NCBI RefSeq assembly: GCF_000332235.1
Contig: NZ_CM001775.1
Location: 1,109,630 to 1,173,629 of the forward strand
Length of the DNA stretch: 64,000 bases
Direction: 5' to 3'
From: Geminocystis herdmanii PCC 6308
Lineage (GTDB): Bacteria; Cyanobacteriota; Cyanobacteriia; Cyanobacteriales; Cyanobacteriaceae
The position numbers and the translations under genes are program-made. The notes below the pieces were generated by a model that did no database searches, was not told the origin of the DNA, and saw only the letters and a list, made by a program, of their open reading frames with translations. Positions 1-8,993 of this stretch are shown in pieces; position 1 is the stretch's first letter; each line of letters begins with the position of its first letter.

Positions 1-911
1 CCATCGGCTACAGCGATCGAAACTTGATTTAAACCTTTTTTCAAATCACCTAAAGCAAAAATTCGATCGTGGCTAGTTTGTGCCATATCATTAGTAACAA
101 GATTTTCACCATCCCACTCTAAACCTTCAATATTTTTCAAGTAGTGATTATGATAAATTGATCCCATGTTGATTAAGCCCGTAGTTGCTTCTACCACAGT
201 ACCATCTTTTAATTGTACCCCTTGCATTTTATGATTTTCGCCAATAATACGATCGATCTTACTCTCATATAAAGGATAACCATGATCCGCCAATTTTTGC
301 CTCATTTCCTCCCCAACCTCACATAAACCATGAGTTAAAACGCTGATATAAGGAGTAAACCAGTTTAAAACAAAAGCAGCATTAATTTGAGCTTCCCTAG
401 CAACGATTAACACCGCTTTTTGATCCCACATATCGAAACCATCGCAAATCATGCACACATGGAGGGTATAACCAGCATAATCATAAATGTTTTGCATCTC
501 CTCAATTTCAGGCAAAACATCGATAACTCCAGAAGCCGCCACTAAATATTTACTGCGAAAAACAGGATAAACACTATCTTTTTTACCGATTTTTACCTTC
601 ACCGCAAAGGTGTCTCCCTCATCGGTAACATCTTCTACATAACCCCGTAAATGATCTGCACCCCAATCAATGGCTTGTTTTGTGCCATGATTCAATATAT
701 CTCTACCCGGTGCATGGGGATCAATACCTAAATAATTACGAAGGTCTTGCATCCATAGCGATCGACCTTTACCCTTTTCGATAATTAAGCATTTTAGACC
801 ATAACGAGCCAGATAGATACCTGTGGATAAACCTCCCATACCGCCCCCTACGATAATGGCATCATAGACGGTATCAAGACGGGTTTCAAAATTTTTACTA
901 GATAATTTCAT
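1..911 (-). CDS. Thioredoxin reductase-like FAD disulfide oxidoreductase (3' end cut by window)
   Basis: About 303 codons are visible, read from the ATG at 911; the C-terminus lies beyond base 1. An FAD-binding GGGMGG sits at residues 22-27, a redox pair C153-M-I-C156 followed by DG matches the CxxCDG active site of thioredoxin reductases, and the C-terminal ALGD...GLNQVSIAVADG FAD motif is present. The middle domain, where NADPH-using enzymes carry GGGDSA and HRRxxxR, reads VLIVAREAQINAAF and has neither motif. This points to the pyridine-nucleotide-independent cyanobacterial group (DDOR-like, as in Synechocystis slr0600) rather than NTR. The subgroup is inference; the flavoprotein disulfide oxidoreductase call is firm. 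An AGGAGG ribosome site lies just upstream of the start on the minus strand. Confidence 0.85.
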   Translation of the reverse strand, partial: MKLSSKNFETRLDTVYDAIIVGGGMGGLSTGIYLARYGLKCLIIEKGKGRSLWMQDLRNYLGIDPHAPGRDILNHGTKQAIDWGADHLRGYVEDVTDEGDTFAVKVKIGKKDSVYPVFRSKYLVAASGVIDVLPEIEEMQNIYDYAGYTLHVCMICDGFDMWDQKAVLIVAREAQINAAFVLNWFTPYISVLTHGLCEVGEEMRQKLADHGYPLYESKIDRIIGENHKMQGVQLKDGTVVEATTGLINMGSIYHNHYLKNIEGLEWDGENLVTNDMAQTSHDRIFALGDLKKGLNQVSIAVAD

Positions 912-1141
912 CGATTTTTCCTCCTAATCCTTACTTTATTATATAATTTTGTACAATGTGCAATGATTATTTTACGTCTTCTTACTAAACAGTATATCCA
1001 GTCTTGATTTTAACCTTTTTTTACCCATTATCCTATTTTATTGAAGCGAACAATGGGTTTACTAATTTTTCATAAAATTTTCGATCGAAATCTAAAAACA
1101 GTGATAGTTTTAAAATATAAGCAGTTGAAGGGTAATTCTCT

Positions 1142-1441
1142 ATGTCTGAATCACGATCGATCCTCAAGTCCACCAGTTATGATTTTGAGCAGGAAGTATT
1201 AAGTAGATTTCGTTATCTCGTGGATATTTTACCCCCAGAATGTCATATTTATCGAGAAACTTGGGATTCCTCTACCGTATTGTGTCTTGATTTTCAACAA
1301 TGCCCACATTTTCTGGAAATAATTAAGGAAAAAGCCGATGTTTTAATCTATGGTGTTCAAAATTTTAGTTTAGCCACCTGTATTCTCTTTCGTCATGGCA
1401 GTAAATTAAAAGCATGGCGACACATTCACTCAATACACTAA
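1142..1441 (+). CDS. Conserved hypothetical protein, 99 aa
   Basis: Small soluble protein with no signal peptide or membrane segment and no motif that I recognise. It has an acidic N-terminal half and ends in a basic stretch (KLKAWRHIHSIH). The ATG start follows a GAAGGG ribosome site about 10 bases upstream. It ends about 50 bases before sdhA on the same strand, so the two could be co-transcribed. Codon use looks like that of its neighbours. The reading frame is convincing; no function can be given. Confidence 0.6.
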   Translation: MSESRSILKSTSYDFEQEVLSRFRYLVDILPPECHIYRETWDSSTVLCLDFQQCPHFLEIIKEKADVLIYGVQNFSLATCILFRHGSKLKAWRHIHSIH

Positions 1442-1489
1442 ATGATTTAGGATTGTTATAGATAGTTATTGTTAACGGATAATCAAAAA

Positions 1490-3238
1490 ATGTTAGAACA
1501 TGATGTTATCATTATCGGCGGTGGTTTAGCAGGATGTCGTGCGGCACTAGAAATTAAAAAGCTCAATCCTAGTATGGATGTGGGTTTGGTGGCAAAAACT
1601 CACCCCATTCGCTCTCATTCTGTCGCCGCTCAAGGTGGTATTGCGGCTAGTTTACAAAATGTTGATCCTGATGACGATTGGAAAGCCCACGCCTTCGATA
1701 CAGTAAAGGGTTCAGACTATTTAGCTGATCAAGATGCCGTGGAATTTTTAACCAAAGAAGCACCCGAAGTAATCATCGAATTAGAACATTTAGGGGTATT
1801 ATTTTCTCGTTTAGAAGACGGTAGAATCGCCCAACGTGCCTTTGGAGGGCATTCCCATAAACGCACCTGTTACGCCGCAGACAAGACAGGTCATGCAATG
1901 CTACATGAATTAGTTAATAATTTACGCCGTAATCACGTCAAAATCTACGAGGAATGGTATGTTATGCAGTTAATCCTCGAAGATAACGAAGCGAAGGGGG
2001 TAGTCATGTTTAACATCAATGATGGACATTTAGAGGTAGTTCGATCGAAAGCCGTAATGTTTGCTACTGGTGGTTATGGCAGGGTATTCAATACCACCTC
2101 CAATGATTATGCCTCCAGTGGAGACGGTTTAGCCATGACAGCAAAAGCTGGTTTACCCTTAGAAGATATGGAATTTGTCCAGTTTCATCCTACTGGTTTA
2201 TATCCCGTGGGGGTGTTAATTTCTGAAGCCGTGAGGGGAGAAGGCGCTTATCTGCGCAACAGTGAAGGGGAAAGATTTATGGCACGTTATGCCCCTAATC
2301 AAATGGAGTTAGCACCAAGAGATATTACTTCAAGGGCGATCGTCACTGAAATACGAGCAGGAAGGGGAATCAATCCCGATGGTAGCGCAGGGGGGATTTA
2401 TGTCCATTTGGACTTAACCCACATGGGCAAAGAAAAAATCATGTCTCGTGTGCCTTTTTGTTGGGAAGAAGCCCATCGTTTAGTGGGGGTTGATGCAGTA
2501 TATGAGCCGATGCCAGTGCGCCCCACCGCTCACTATTGTATGGGAGGCATCCCTGTTAATACCGATGGCAGAGTGAGAATTAATGGTAATCAACTCACGG
2601 AAGGCTTTTTTGCAGGGGGAGAATGTGCCTGTGTATCCGTACATGGTGCTAATCGTCTTGGTAGTAATTCCCTGCTAGAATGCGTAGTCTATGGGCGTAG
2701 AGTAGGACGTTCAATCGCTAATTATGTTCTCGATCGTGAAAGGTTGCTGGGCGATCGAGCTATGCCACAAATAGACGAACAAAAGTACTTACAAGCCTGT
2801 GAAAAACGAATCCAAGACTTATTGAATAAAGAAGGGGATATAAGAATTAAAAGCCTAAGACAGAACTTTCAAGACGTTATGACAGAGCATTGTGGCGTAT
2901 TTCGTACTCAGGAAGTCATGGAAGAAGGATTAAAACAAATTCGGCAACTTATCGCTAAATATGAGCAAATTTTCCTTGATGATAAACAAAGACAGTGGAA
3001 TACGGAATTAGTTGAAGCCCTCGAATTGCAAAACATTATGATTGTGGGCGAAATGATTTTAACCTCCGCTATCCAAAGAAAAGAGAGTCGAGGGGCGCAT
3101 TCAAGAGAAGACTATCCCACTAGAGACGATCGAAACTTCTTACAACACACCCTCGCTTCCCATTCTCCTGACGGCGTAACCGTTGATTATATGCCCGTTG
3201 TCGTCACAATGTTTGAACCCAAAGAGCGAAAATACTAG
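1490..3238 (+). CDS. sdhA: Succinate dehydrogenase / fumarate reductase flavoprotein subunit
   Basis: Catalytic FAD subunit of respiratory complex II, which oxidises succinate to fumarate and feeds electrons to plastoquinone in the thylakoid membrane. Visible motifs are the N-terminal GGGLAG dinucleotide fold, RSHSVAAQGG with the His that binds FAD covalently in this family, the HPTG...SEAVRGEGAYL substrate-site block, HYCMGG, and HGANRLGSNSLLE near the end of the flavin domain. The start was placed at ATG 1490 (MLEHDVII) rather than a TTG seven codons upstream, because the family begins at this methionine. Length is 582 aa, normal for the cyanobacterial protein. The iron-sulfur subunit is not adjacent. 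A heptad repeat begins at the stop codon. Confidence 0.93.
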   Translation: MLEHDVIIIGGGLAGCRAALEIKKLNPSMDVGLVAKTHPIRSHSVAAQGGIAASLQNVDPDDDWKAHAFDTVKGSDYLADQDAVEFLTKEAPEVIIELEHLGVLFSRLEDGRIAQRAFGGHSHKRTCYAADKTGHAMLHELVNNLRRNHVKIYEEWYVMQLILEDNEAKGVVMFNINDGHLEVVRSKAVMFATGGYGRVFNTTSNDYASSGDGLAMTAKAGLPLEDMEFVQFHPTGLYPVGVLISEAVRGEGAYLRNSEGERFMARYAPNQMELAPRDITSRAIVTEIRAGRGINPDGSAGGIYVHLDLTHMGKEKIMSRVPFCWEEAHRLVGVDAVYEPMPVRPTAHYCMGGIPVNTDGRVRINGNQLTEGFFAGGECACVSVHGANRLGSNSLLECVVYGRRVGRSIANYVLDRERLLGDRAMPQIDEQKYLQACEKRIQDLLNKEGDIRIKSLRQNFQDVMTEHCGVFRTQEVMEEGLKQIRQLIAKYEQIFLDDKQRQWNTELVEALELQNIMIVGEMILTSAIQRKESRGAHSREDYPTRDDRNFLQHTLASHSPDGVTVDYMPVVVTMFEPKERKY

Positions 3239-3273
3239 AGAATGGAGAATGGAAAATGGAGAATGGAGAATTT
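3238..3273. repeat. Short tandem repeat, unit GGAGAAT
   Basis: About five imperfect copies of a 7-bp unit begin at the last base of the sdhA stop codon. This belongs to the class of 7-8 bp tandem repeats that recurs at gene ends across the window. Confidence 0.85.
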
Positions 3274-3385
3274 AAAACTATCCCATAGTCTCCCAGTCTT
3301 CTAGTCTATACTCATTACTTATTACTTTTTACTCATTACTTTCTCTTAACCAAAAATTTGAGAATAAAACAGCCCAACACCTGTC

Positions 3386-4399
3386 TTATTTCCAGTTGGA
3401 AGCAACAATTTCAGCTAAGTCAACAACTCTTTGAGAATAACCCCATTCGTTATCATACCAAGCTACTACTTTAACCATGTCTCCTCCCATTGTCATGGTT
3501 AAGTTAGCATCCACGATCGAAGATACGTTAGTACCACGATAGTCAGAAGAAACCAAAGGCAATTCATTATAACCGAGAATACCCTTTAATGCACCTTCGG
3601 AAGCATCTTTTAGTACTTGATTAACTTGTTCTGCGATCGTGCTTTTTTCTACTTGTACAACTAAATCTACGATAGAAACGTTAGGAGTAGGCACACGCAA
3701 AGCAATACCATTTAACTTACCTTTTAATTCGGGTAAAACTAAAGCCACCGCTTGAGCTGCACCGGTGCTGGTAGGTACAATATTGATAGCAGCAGCACGC
3801 GCCCGACGTAAATCACGGTGACTAGCATCTAATAACCTCTGATCTCCAGTGTAACTGTGAGTAGTGGTCATTGTACCTTTGATGATACCAAAATTCTCAT
3901 GAAGTACTTTAGCGATCGGAGCTAAACAGTTAGTCGTACAACTAGCATTACTGACTACATTATATTTATCGTGAGAATATTCTTTATCGTTCACACCAAC
4001 AACATAAGTACCGACATTAGCACCTTTTCCGGGAGCAGTGATTAAAACTTTTTTCGCCCCTGCTTGAATGTGTTTGGATGCACCCTCATCGGTAACAAAT
4101 ACCCCAGTGGATTCGATGATTAAATCGACACCCCATTCTGCCCAAGGTAAGTTAAGAGGATTTCGATCGGACACACACTTAATCGTTTTACCGTTAACGG
4201 TTATAGAATTTTCATCCGCTTGAATATCAGCGTCAAAAATCCCTAACATAGAGTCATATCGTAATAAATGAGCATTAGTTCTAGGATCAGAAGTGTCGTT
4301 AATACCTACTACTTCTAAACCACTATACTCACGACCAAACCAACAACGTAAAAAGTTGCGTCCAATACGTCCAAAACCATTAATAGCTACTCTAACCAC
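3386..4399 (-). CDS. gap2: Glyceraldehyde-3-phosphate dehydrogenase, Calvin-cycle type
   Basis: Reduces 1,3-bisphosphoglycerate in the Calvin cycle. It is a 337-aa full-length GAPDH with N-terminal INGFGRIGR Rossmann motif and the catalytic Cys154 in SASCTTNC context (here NASCTTNC). The substrate-binding blocks [14 protein letters not shown] and the C-terminal WYDNEWGYS are intact. The NDTSDPRTN segment after the nucleotide fold is the form found in the dual NADP/NAD anabolic Gap2/plastid GapA group, unlike glycolytic Gap1. No CP12-like C-terminal extension is present (ends NWK). Monocistronic, on the opposite strand to sdhA and converging with it. Confidence 0.95.
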   Translation of the reverse strand: MVRVAINGFGRIGRNFLRCWFGREYSGLEVVGINDTSDPRTNAHLLRYDSMLGIFDADIQADENSITVNGKTIKCVSDRNPLNLPWAEWGVDLIIESTGVFVTDEGASKHIQAGAKKVLITAPGKGANVGTYVVGVNDKEYSHDKYNVVSNASCTTNCLAPIAKVLHENFGIIKGTMTTTHSYTGDQRLLDASHRDLRRARAAAINIVPTSTGAAQAVALVLPELKGKLNGIALRVPTPNVSIVDLVVQVEKSTIAEQVNQVLKDASEGALKGILGYNELPLVSSDYRGTNVSSIVDANLTMTMGGDMVKVVAWYDNEWGYSQRVVDLAEIVASNWK

Positions 4400-4638
4400 A
4401 GTTTATTTCCTCTGTTATTTAAACTAAATAAAGTAAATTTTTCTAATGTGCCTAATCATATCGTAAAGATTGTACCCTTTCATACCCATTTTTTGATTTT
4501 TTTTGCTAGTATTTTGCATATACAGAACAAATATGAAGTACTTCTTAGTTTTGTTCGATGTCAAGAGTTGTTACATTTGAACTTATTATTCAAAATTTTC
4601 GATAAGATGTGAAAAATTTGTCATCTCAGTAAAAAACA

Positions 4639-5421
4639 ATGATCTTAAACGAACTAACACAATTATATTTAGCTTTACTAATAAGTTTATTATTAGGAGC
4701 AGGATTTTTACATTTAACCGCTAAAAGTGGGGAATTGGGCAGGAAAATTAGTGATTTTTTTTGTTATGCTCCCGGTATCGATTTGGCATTAGGATATTTT
4801 ATGTTAATACCCCTGATTGTGGGGTTTAGTTTTAGTGGTGGGTTGGGCATAGGAATTGCTCTGTTAGCAGAATTAAGTGCTTTATGGGTGTGGATTATCC
4901 TTCACGAATTAACTCATCCTGTGGCAAAAAGTGAAAAAATACATTCTACTTTAAGTGGTATTGTGGGCGGTTGGCGTAATCATCTGGCGGTGTGGATTAC
5001 GGGTTTAGCTATCCCCGTTTTTTGGGTGGTACGTTTTGCTGAATTAATTGTTTATCCCCCTTTAACTTGGTTGATTCGCTTACCTAAATATGAAGGTAAA
5101 GACTGGGTTAATGTCTCACGTCAAAAATTCGAGGGATTGGTAGGTTATGATCTAATCTGGTGTTTGTATTGTGATTGGATGACGGGAGTTTGGTCTTTAG
5201 GAACGGAAATGTTACGCAATGTAGAATCTTTCTGGTGTCCTATTCGTTTTTATTCTGAGAAAAAGTGTGCTAACTGTCAAATCGATTTCCCGGATATTGA
5301 CAATGGTTGGGTTAGTGCTACTGGTACTATGAAAGACGTTACTAATGTTTTAGCCGAAAAATATACAACAGATCAAGAGGAAAGGTCTTGGTTTGGTCAT
5401 GGCGATCGCAAAAATCAATAA
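4639..5421 (+). CDS. Conserved membrane protein with HELTH motif, 260 aa
   Basis: Three or more hydrophobic segments occupy the first 150 residues (about 8-26, 50-80, 113-135). The tail is soluble and cysteine-bearing, with CLYCDW and CANC motifs that could bind a metal. The sequence WIILHELTHP contains HExxH, the zinc site of metallopeptidases, placed at the end of a membrane helix. I do not see a clear third ligand, so peptidase activity is only a possibility. Codon use fits the chromosome. The gene is divergent from gap2. The product is probably a conserved cyanobacterial protein of unknown function. Confidence 0.6.
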   Translation: MILNELTQLYLALLISLLLGAGFLHLTAKSGELGRKISDFFCYAPGIDLALGYFMLIPLIVGFSFSGGLGIGIALLAELSALWVWIILHELTHPVAKSEKIHSTLSGIVGGWRNHLAVWITGLAIPVFWVVRFAELIVYPPLTWLIRLPKYEGKDWVNVSRQKFEGLVGYDLIWCLYCDWMTGVWSLGTEMLRNVESFWCPIRFYSEKKCANCQIDFPDIDNGWVSATGTMKDVTNVLAEKYTTDQEERSWFGHGDRKNQ

Positions 5422-5580
5422 ATGAGTGAGGAGAATTCATTGTATGTTTACATTAAGAAAGGCAACATGGTATTGAGAAAATTTTATTAATTCCAAAATA
5501 TACAATCTATTTTGCATTAGTACTTAAAAGGTGTTAGGTAATACCTAATTTCAAGATAGAATTATCGGTGAAGGCAAGAG

Positions 5581-5610
5581 ACAAGTGGACAAGTGGACAA
5601 GTGGACAGGT
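5581..5610. repeat. Short tandem repeat, unit ACAAGTGG
   Basis: Three to four copies of an 8-bp unit in the 600-bp gap between the HELTH membrane protein and the pseudopilin gene. A small palindrome, TTAGGTAATACCTAA, lies just upstream near 5533. Confidence 0.75.
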
Positions 5611-5791
5611 AGAAAAATTCCTAATATATTGATGATCTTGTTCGCAAAACTTAACTTAACAGAAAATTTGACAAAACTTGTGCTGAAAAAAAATTAACGC
5701 TGACAAAAAAAAGAAATTTTAAAATTTCTCAAAAAATACTGCATAAAATCCCATTTTCCTACTGATAAGTAAGTATAGACTTTTTTAAAAT

Positions 5792-5913
5792 CCGATTCGG
5801 AGAAATATCACAGTACTAAAGTACTGAAAAATGACTTAAATTCGACCCACGCATAGGGTGGACATTAGGTAATAGTAAGTCATTCTATTTATCTTCTGAA
5901 TCGGTTTTTTTTT
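5792..5913 (+). ncRNA. Candidate structured small RNA or attenuator
   Basis: Bases 5792-5802 pair with 5894-5904 in an 11-bp stem (two G-U pairs), directly followed by a run of nine T at 5905-5913. Inside are a 6-bp hairpin, CAGTAC/GTACTG at 5811-5826 with loop TAAA, and a 9-bp perfect stem at 5830-5838 with 5876-5884. The latter encloses a small ACCC/GGGT hairpin at 5845-5859. The layout is a three-way junction closed by a terminator-like stem. It ends 108 bases before the pseudopilin start, so it may be a free small RNA or a leader. I do not recognise it as a known cyanobacterial RNA family. Confidence 0.45.
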
Positions 5914-6020
5914 CAAAATGTAATTATTTTAACATCATACCAATTAATAATACAACATAATTGAAAGGAATGTCTATGAATTAATAAAAAAATTACCAAA
6001 TCAGTAGGAGAAACGATGCC

Positions 6021-6758
6021 ATGAAAAAAAAAATCATGGTGATGGGAAAAATTTGTCAAGGTAAATATTCCTGTGGAGGTTTAACGATAACAGAATTATT
6101 AGTCAGTGTTGTCATGGGGAGTGTGGTATTAACCGCCGCCGCCAGTGGATTTATTAATTTACTCAAAGCGAATCAACACATAGAATCGAAAACTATTCGC
6201 CATAATGGATTAATCAAAGCCTTAAATTATCTTCAAGAAGATATAAAAACGGCAAAATCTGTGACGATCGAACCTGCTACTGTAGGAGGATATTGCAATT
6301 CTTCTGGTATTGACTCTCAAAATTGTTTAGTATTAACCTATCCTCATAAAACCCCATTAAGAGAAGGATGTGTTAATAATCCTACAATTTATTATGGATT
6401 GCAAGATATTAGTGGTAAATCGCCCCAAATTTGGTTAAAACCTGCGATTTTGCGTAGAAAAATTATTTGTGACAAAAATCAAGGAAATTGGATTGTGGTG
6501 GCAGATGGATTATTGGGGAAAAACGAAACCCATGCTATAAATAACAAGACTTTGTGTACACAAGATAGTGTTACTTGGTCAAGTCATACAACAGTTTATG
6601 GCTATATTACTCATCAGAGTAACGAAAAAGGGGGATTTCGATTTTGTCTTTATGAAAATCATAGTCAAAATAGATTAGTAAGAATATTTTTATATGGACA
6701 TATCATTAATGGACAACCTATCAAAGTAAGTACGATCGCATTCACTCGCAGTCAATAA
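6021..6758 (+). CDS. Type IV pilin-like protein (prepilin leader, PilW-like)
   Basis: The N-terminus carries a class III prepilin signal: a positively charged leader ending CGG, then LTITELLVSVVMGSVVLTAAASG, with Thr where most have Phe at +1 region and Glu at the +5 position. The hydrophobic helix is followed by a globular domain of about 190 residues with several cysteines likely to form disulfides. Size and layout resemble minor pilins (PilW/HpsC-like) of cyanobacterial type IV pili and polysaccharide secretion. A TAGGAG ribosome site precedes ATG 6021. The stop codon TAA is also the first three bases of a TAAGAAT tandem repeat. Confidence 0.75.
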   Translation: MKKKIMVMGKICQGKYSCGGLTITELLVSVVMGSVVLTAAASGFINLLKANQHIESKTIRHNGLIKALNYLQEDIKTAKSVTIEPATVGGYCNSSGIDSQNCLVLTYPHKTPLREGCVNNPTIYYGLQDISGKSPQIWLKPAILRRKIICDKNQGNWIVVADGLLGKNETHAINNKTLCTQDSVTWSSHTTVYGYITHQSNEKGGFRFCLYENHSQNRLVRIFLYGHIINGQPIKVSTIAFTRSQ

Positions 6759-6785
6759 GAATTAAGAATTAAGAATTAAGAATTT
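6756..6785. repeat. Short tandem repeat, unit TAAGAAT
   Basis: About four copies of a 7-bp unit. The pseudopilin stop codon TAA (6756-6758) is the first three bases of the first unit. Confidence 0.88.
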
Positions 6786-6871
6786 TTCTCCTAGTCTCCT
6801 ATATCGTTTTTTTTCCAAGAAATTTTAGATCACTGATATAATGTAATGTTTTGAGAAAAGGATTAGTAAAA

Positions 6872-7522
6872 TTGACTTATTCCCCCTTAGATTTAGACAT
6901 CGCAATTCATAGCATTATTGAAACGGCTAATTTTCTTGATAGTAAAGGTTGGACTCCTGCCACCAGTAGTAATTTTTCCCAACGGTTAGATAATAATTAT
7001 TGTGCCATCACCGTGTCAGGGAAACATAAAGGTAGATTAACTCCTGATGATATTATGGTGGTGGATTTGCAAGGAAAACCTCAAGACGAGAAAAAGCCTT
7101 CCGCCGAAACTCTCCTTCATACCAGTTTATACGCTGAAAATTCTGATATTGGCGCGGTTTTACATACTCATTCTCTTAATAGTACTTTGCTGACTCTTGT
7201 AACAGACAATTCCTCATGGAAATTAGCAGGTTATGAGTTATTGAAGGCGTTTAATGGTATTTCTACCCATGAAAGTTCGATCGCGCAGCGCCACTTCGTG
7301 CTCGAACTCCCCATATTTGCTAATACTCAAGATATAGCTAGTTTAGCCGATGAAGTTATAGAGTATTTGAATAAAAAAATTCCTTGTTGGGGTTATCTGA
7401 TTCGAGGGCATGGAGTTTATACTTGGGGTAAAGATATGACAGAAACCTTAAGACATTTAGAAGCGATCGAATATTTAATACAATGTGAGTTAGAAGTTAT
7501 GCGAATTAAAGGAAAAAAATGA
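6872..7522 (+). CDS. mtnB: Methylthioribulose-1-phosphate dehydratase
   Basis: Class II aldolase-family enzyme of the methionine salvage pathway that dehydrates 5-methylthioribulose-1-phosphate. Visible signatures are the zinc-site HTHSLNST, ELLKAFNGISTHESS typical of MtnB, and the distal RGHGVYTWG. The start was set at TTG 6872 because AAAGGAT lies about 10 bases upstream; an in-frame TTG seven codons earlier has no ribosome site. The last bases overlap the next gene in ATGA, indicating translational coupling with mtnD. MtnC, the enolase-phosphatase expected between the two steps, is not in the pair. Confidence 0.88.
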   Translation: MTYSPLDLDIAIHSIIETANFLDSKGWTPATSSNFSQRLDNNYCAITVSGKHKGRLTPDDIMVVDLQGKPQDEKKPSAETLLHTSLYAENSDIGAVLHTHSLNSTLLTLVTDNSSWKLAGYELLKAFNGISTHESSIAQRHFVLELPIFANTQDIASLADEVIEYLNKKIPCWGYLIRGHGVYTWGKDMTETLRHLEAIEYLIQCELEVMRIKGKK

Positions 7523-8082
7523 CAGCTTTAAAAATATTTAACGACAATAACCCCGTTACCCCTATTTTTGACAGCAACACTGTTGCTGATACTGACAAAA
7601 TTGATAAAATTACCCATAGATTAAGGGAGGTGGGCGTAAGATTTGAACAATGGGGTACGATCGAAAGTTTAACATCCGTAGCGACTCCAGAGGAAGTTTT
7701 AACGGCTTATAAATCGGAAGTTGATCAATTAATCAACGAAGAAGGATATTTAACCGTTGACGTGGTGAGTTTAACCGCAGATAACCCCAATAAAAAAGCC
7801 TTCCGTGAAAAATTCTTAAATGAACACACTCACAGTGAAGATGAAGTGCGTTTCTTTGTCGATGGAGAAGGATTATTCAGTTTACACCTCGAAAACCAAG
7901 TTTTTGAAGTATTATGCACCAGAGGCGACTTAATCAGTGTACCTGCGAATACTCGTCATTGGTTCGACATGGGAGAAAATCCTAACTTTACCGCTATTCG
8001 TTTTTTTAATAATCCCGAAGGTTGGGTTGCCAATTTCACAGGAAGTGATATTGCTAGTAAGTTTTCTCGACTGGAAAACTAA
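7519..8082 (+). CDS. mtnD: Acireductone dioxygenase (ARD)
   Basis: Cupin-fold metal dioxygenase that converts the acireductone of methionine salvage to the 2-keto precursor of methionine. The metal-binding signature HTHSEDEVRFFVDGEG supplies two His and one Glu, and a later His lies in NTRHWFDMG. Length 187 aa is normal. The start overlaps the mtnB stop by four bases, so both are in one operon. Confidence 0.92.
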   Translation: MTALKIFNDNNPVTPIFDSNTVADTDKIDKITHRLREVGVRFEQWGTIESLTSVATPEEVLTAYKSEVDQLINEEGYLTVDVVSLTADNPNKKAFREKFLNEHTHSEDEVRFFVDGEGLFSLHLENQVFEVLCTRGDLISVPANTRHWFDMGENPNFTAIRFFNNPEGWVANFTGSDIASKFSRLEN

Positions 8083-8535
8083 GAGAAATTCTCAAAATTA
8101 AATAATTACGATCGATGTCTATTATATAGGTTCGATCGTCAATAGACTTATCAATTAATCATTATCTGTGGTGATAATTTTTCGTCATCTGTTATATAAA
8201 ACTTACTCATAGTTACCTATGACGTTTACTTCTTGCTTCTACCAGTCAAGTCGGCTTGATACTGTCCACAAGCGTTGATTCGGGTGTAACCCACCCTACT
8301 TTTATTATTCTAATTAATTGATTAATCTTGAATAATAACTAATTTTTATTTAATTTAATCTTTAAATTAAATAGTTTTAACAGTCTTGGTTATCGACTTC
8401 ATTAAAAGCTAACATATTTTAAAAAAAATGTCAACCTTTATCCCGTGAGTAGGTATAAACAACTATAATAAACTATTAGTTAACAGTTAAAAGCTCCTAA
8501 CCACCACAAGAGAATATGAGTATCTAATAAAAACT
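8083..8535. other. Intergenic region, 450 bp
   Basis: AT-rich, no open frame that looks coding. It holds one half-palindrome of the GGGTnnAACCCACCCTAC type at 8282-8299, related to the repeats at 14415-14503 and 29555-29585. Nothing else is recognisable. Confidence 0.5.
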
Positions 8536-8817
8536 TCATTCATCTTCCCCGTAAAACATAGTGTTAATTTTTGGTAATTCATCATCAAAATCATTCGCAA
8601 TCCAAATTTGTCCTTCCCAACCTTCCGCAGTGCGAGGCTTTAACACCTTGTTATCCGTAGTAATTTTTTCCCCACCCAATGGAAAAGGTAAAACCTTCGC
8701 TAACGCTACACCATCACGGGTTAAAGTAACCTCTACCTGATTTTGAATAGCTGACAACAACTCCGATAAATTATCCCCCTGTAAATTGACATCAAAGGTT
8801 TTTTTTAACATGGTCAT
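8536..8817 (-). CDS. Phd/VapB-type antitoxin-like protein, orphan
   Basis: 93-aa protein with an N-terminal segment (LSELLSAIQNQVEVTLTRDGVALAKVLPF) like the DNA-binding half of Phd/YefM antitoxins and a C-terminal WIANDFDDELP tail like the toxin-wrapping end of cyanobacterial antitoxins. No PIN or RelE-like toxin lies next to it, so it is either solitary or paired elsewhere. The ATG may be at 8817 or two codons later. Confidence 0.6.
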   Translation of the reverse strand: MTMLKKTFDVNLQGDNLSELLSAIQNQVEVTLTRDGVALAKVLPFPLGGEKITTDNKVLKPRTAEGWEGQIWIANDFDDELPKINTMFYGEDE

Positions 8818-8993
8818 AATTAAACTGTTGATATAGCCTTATCATCTTATTATAAAAAAAATTTATTCAGATTACAAAAAAAAAATATTAGACTTCTTGC
8901 AGAAGTCGAGTAATGAGTAATTAGTAATTAGTGAAGAAAATCGATAATTTTTTTATCTAAATTTATTTTAATTTTAATTTTGCAAGAGGTCTA

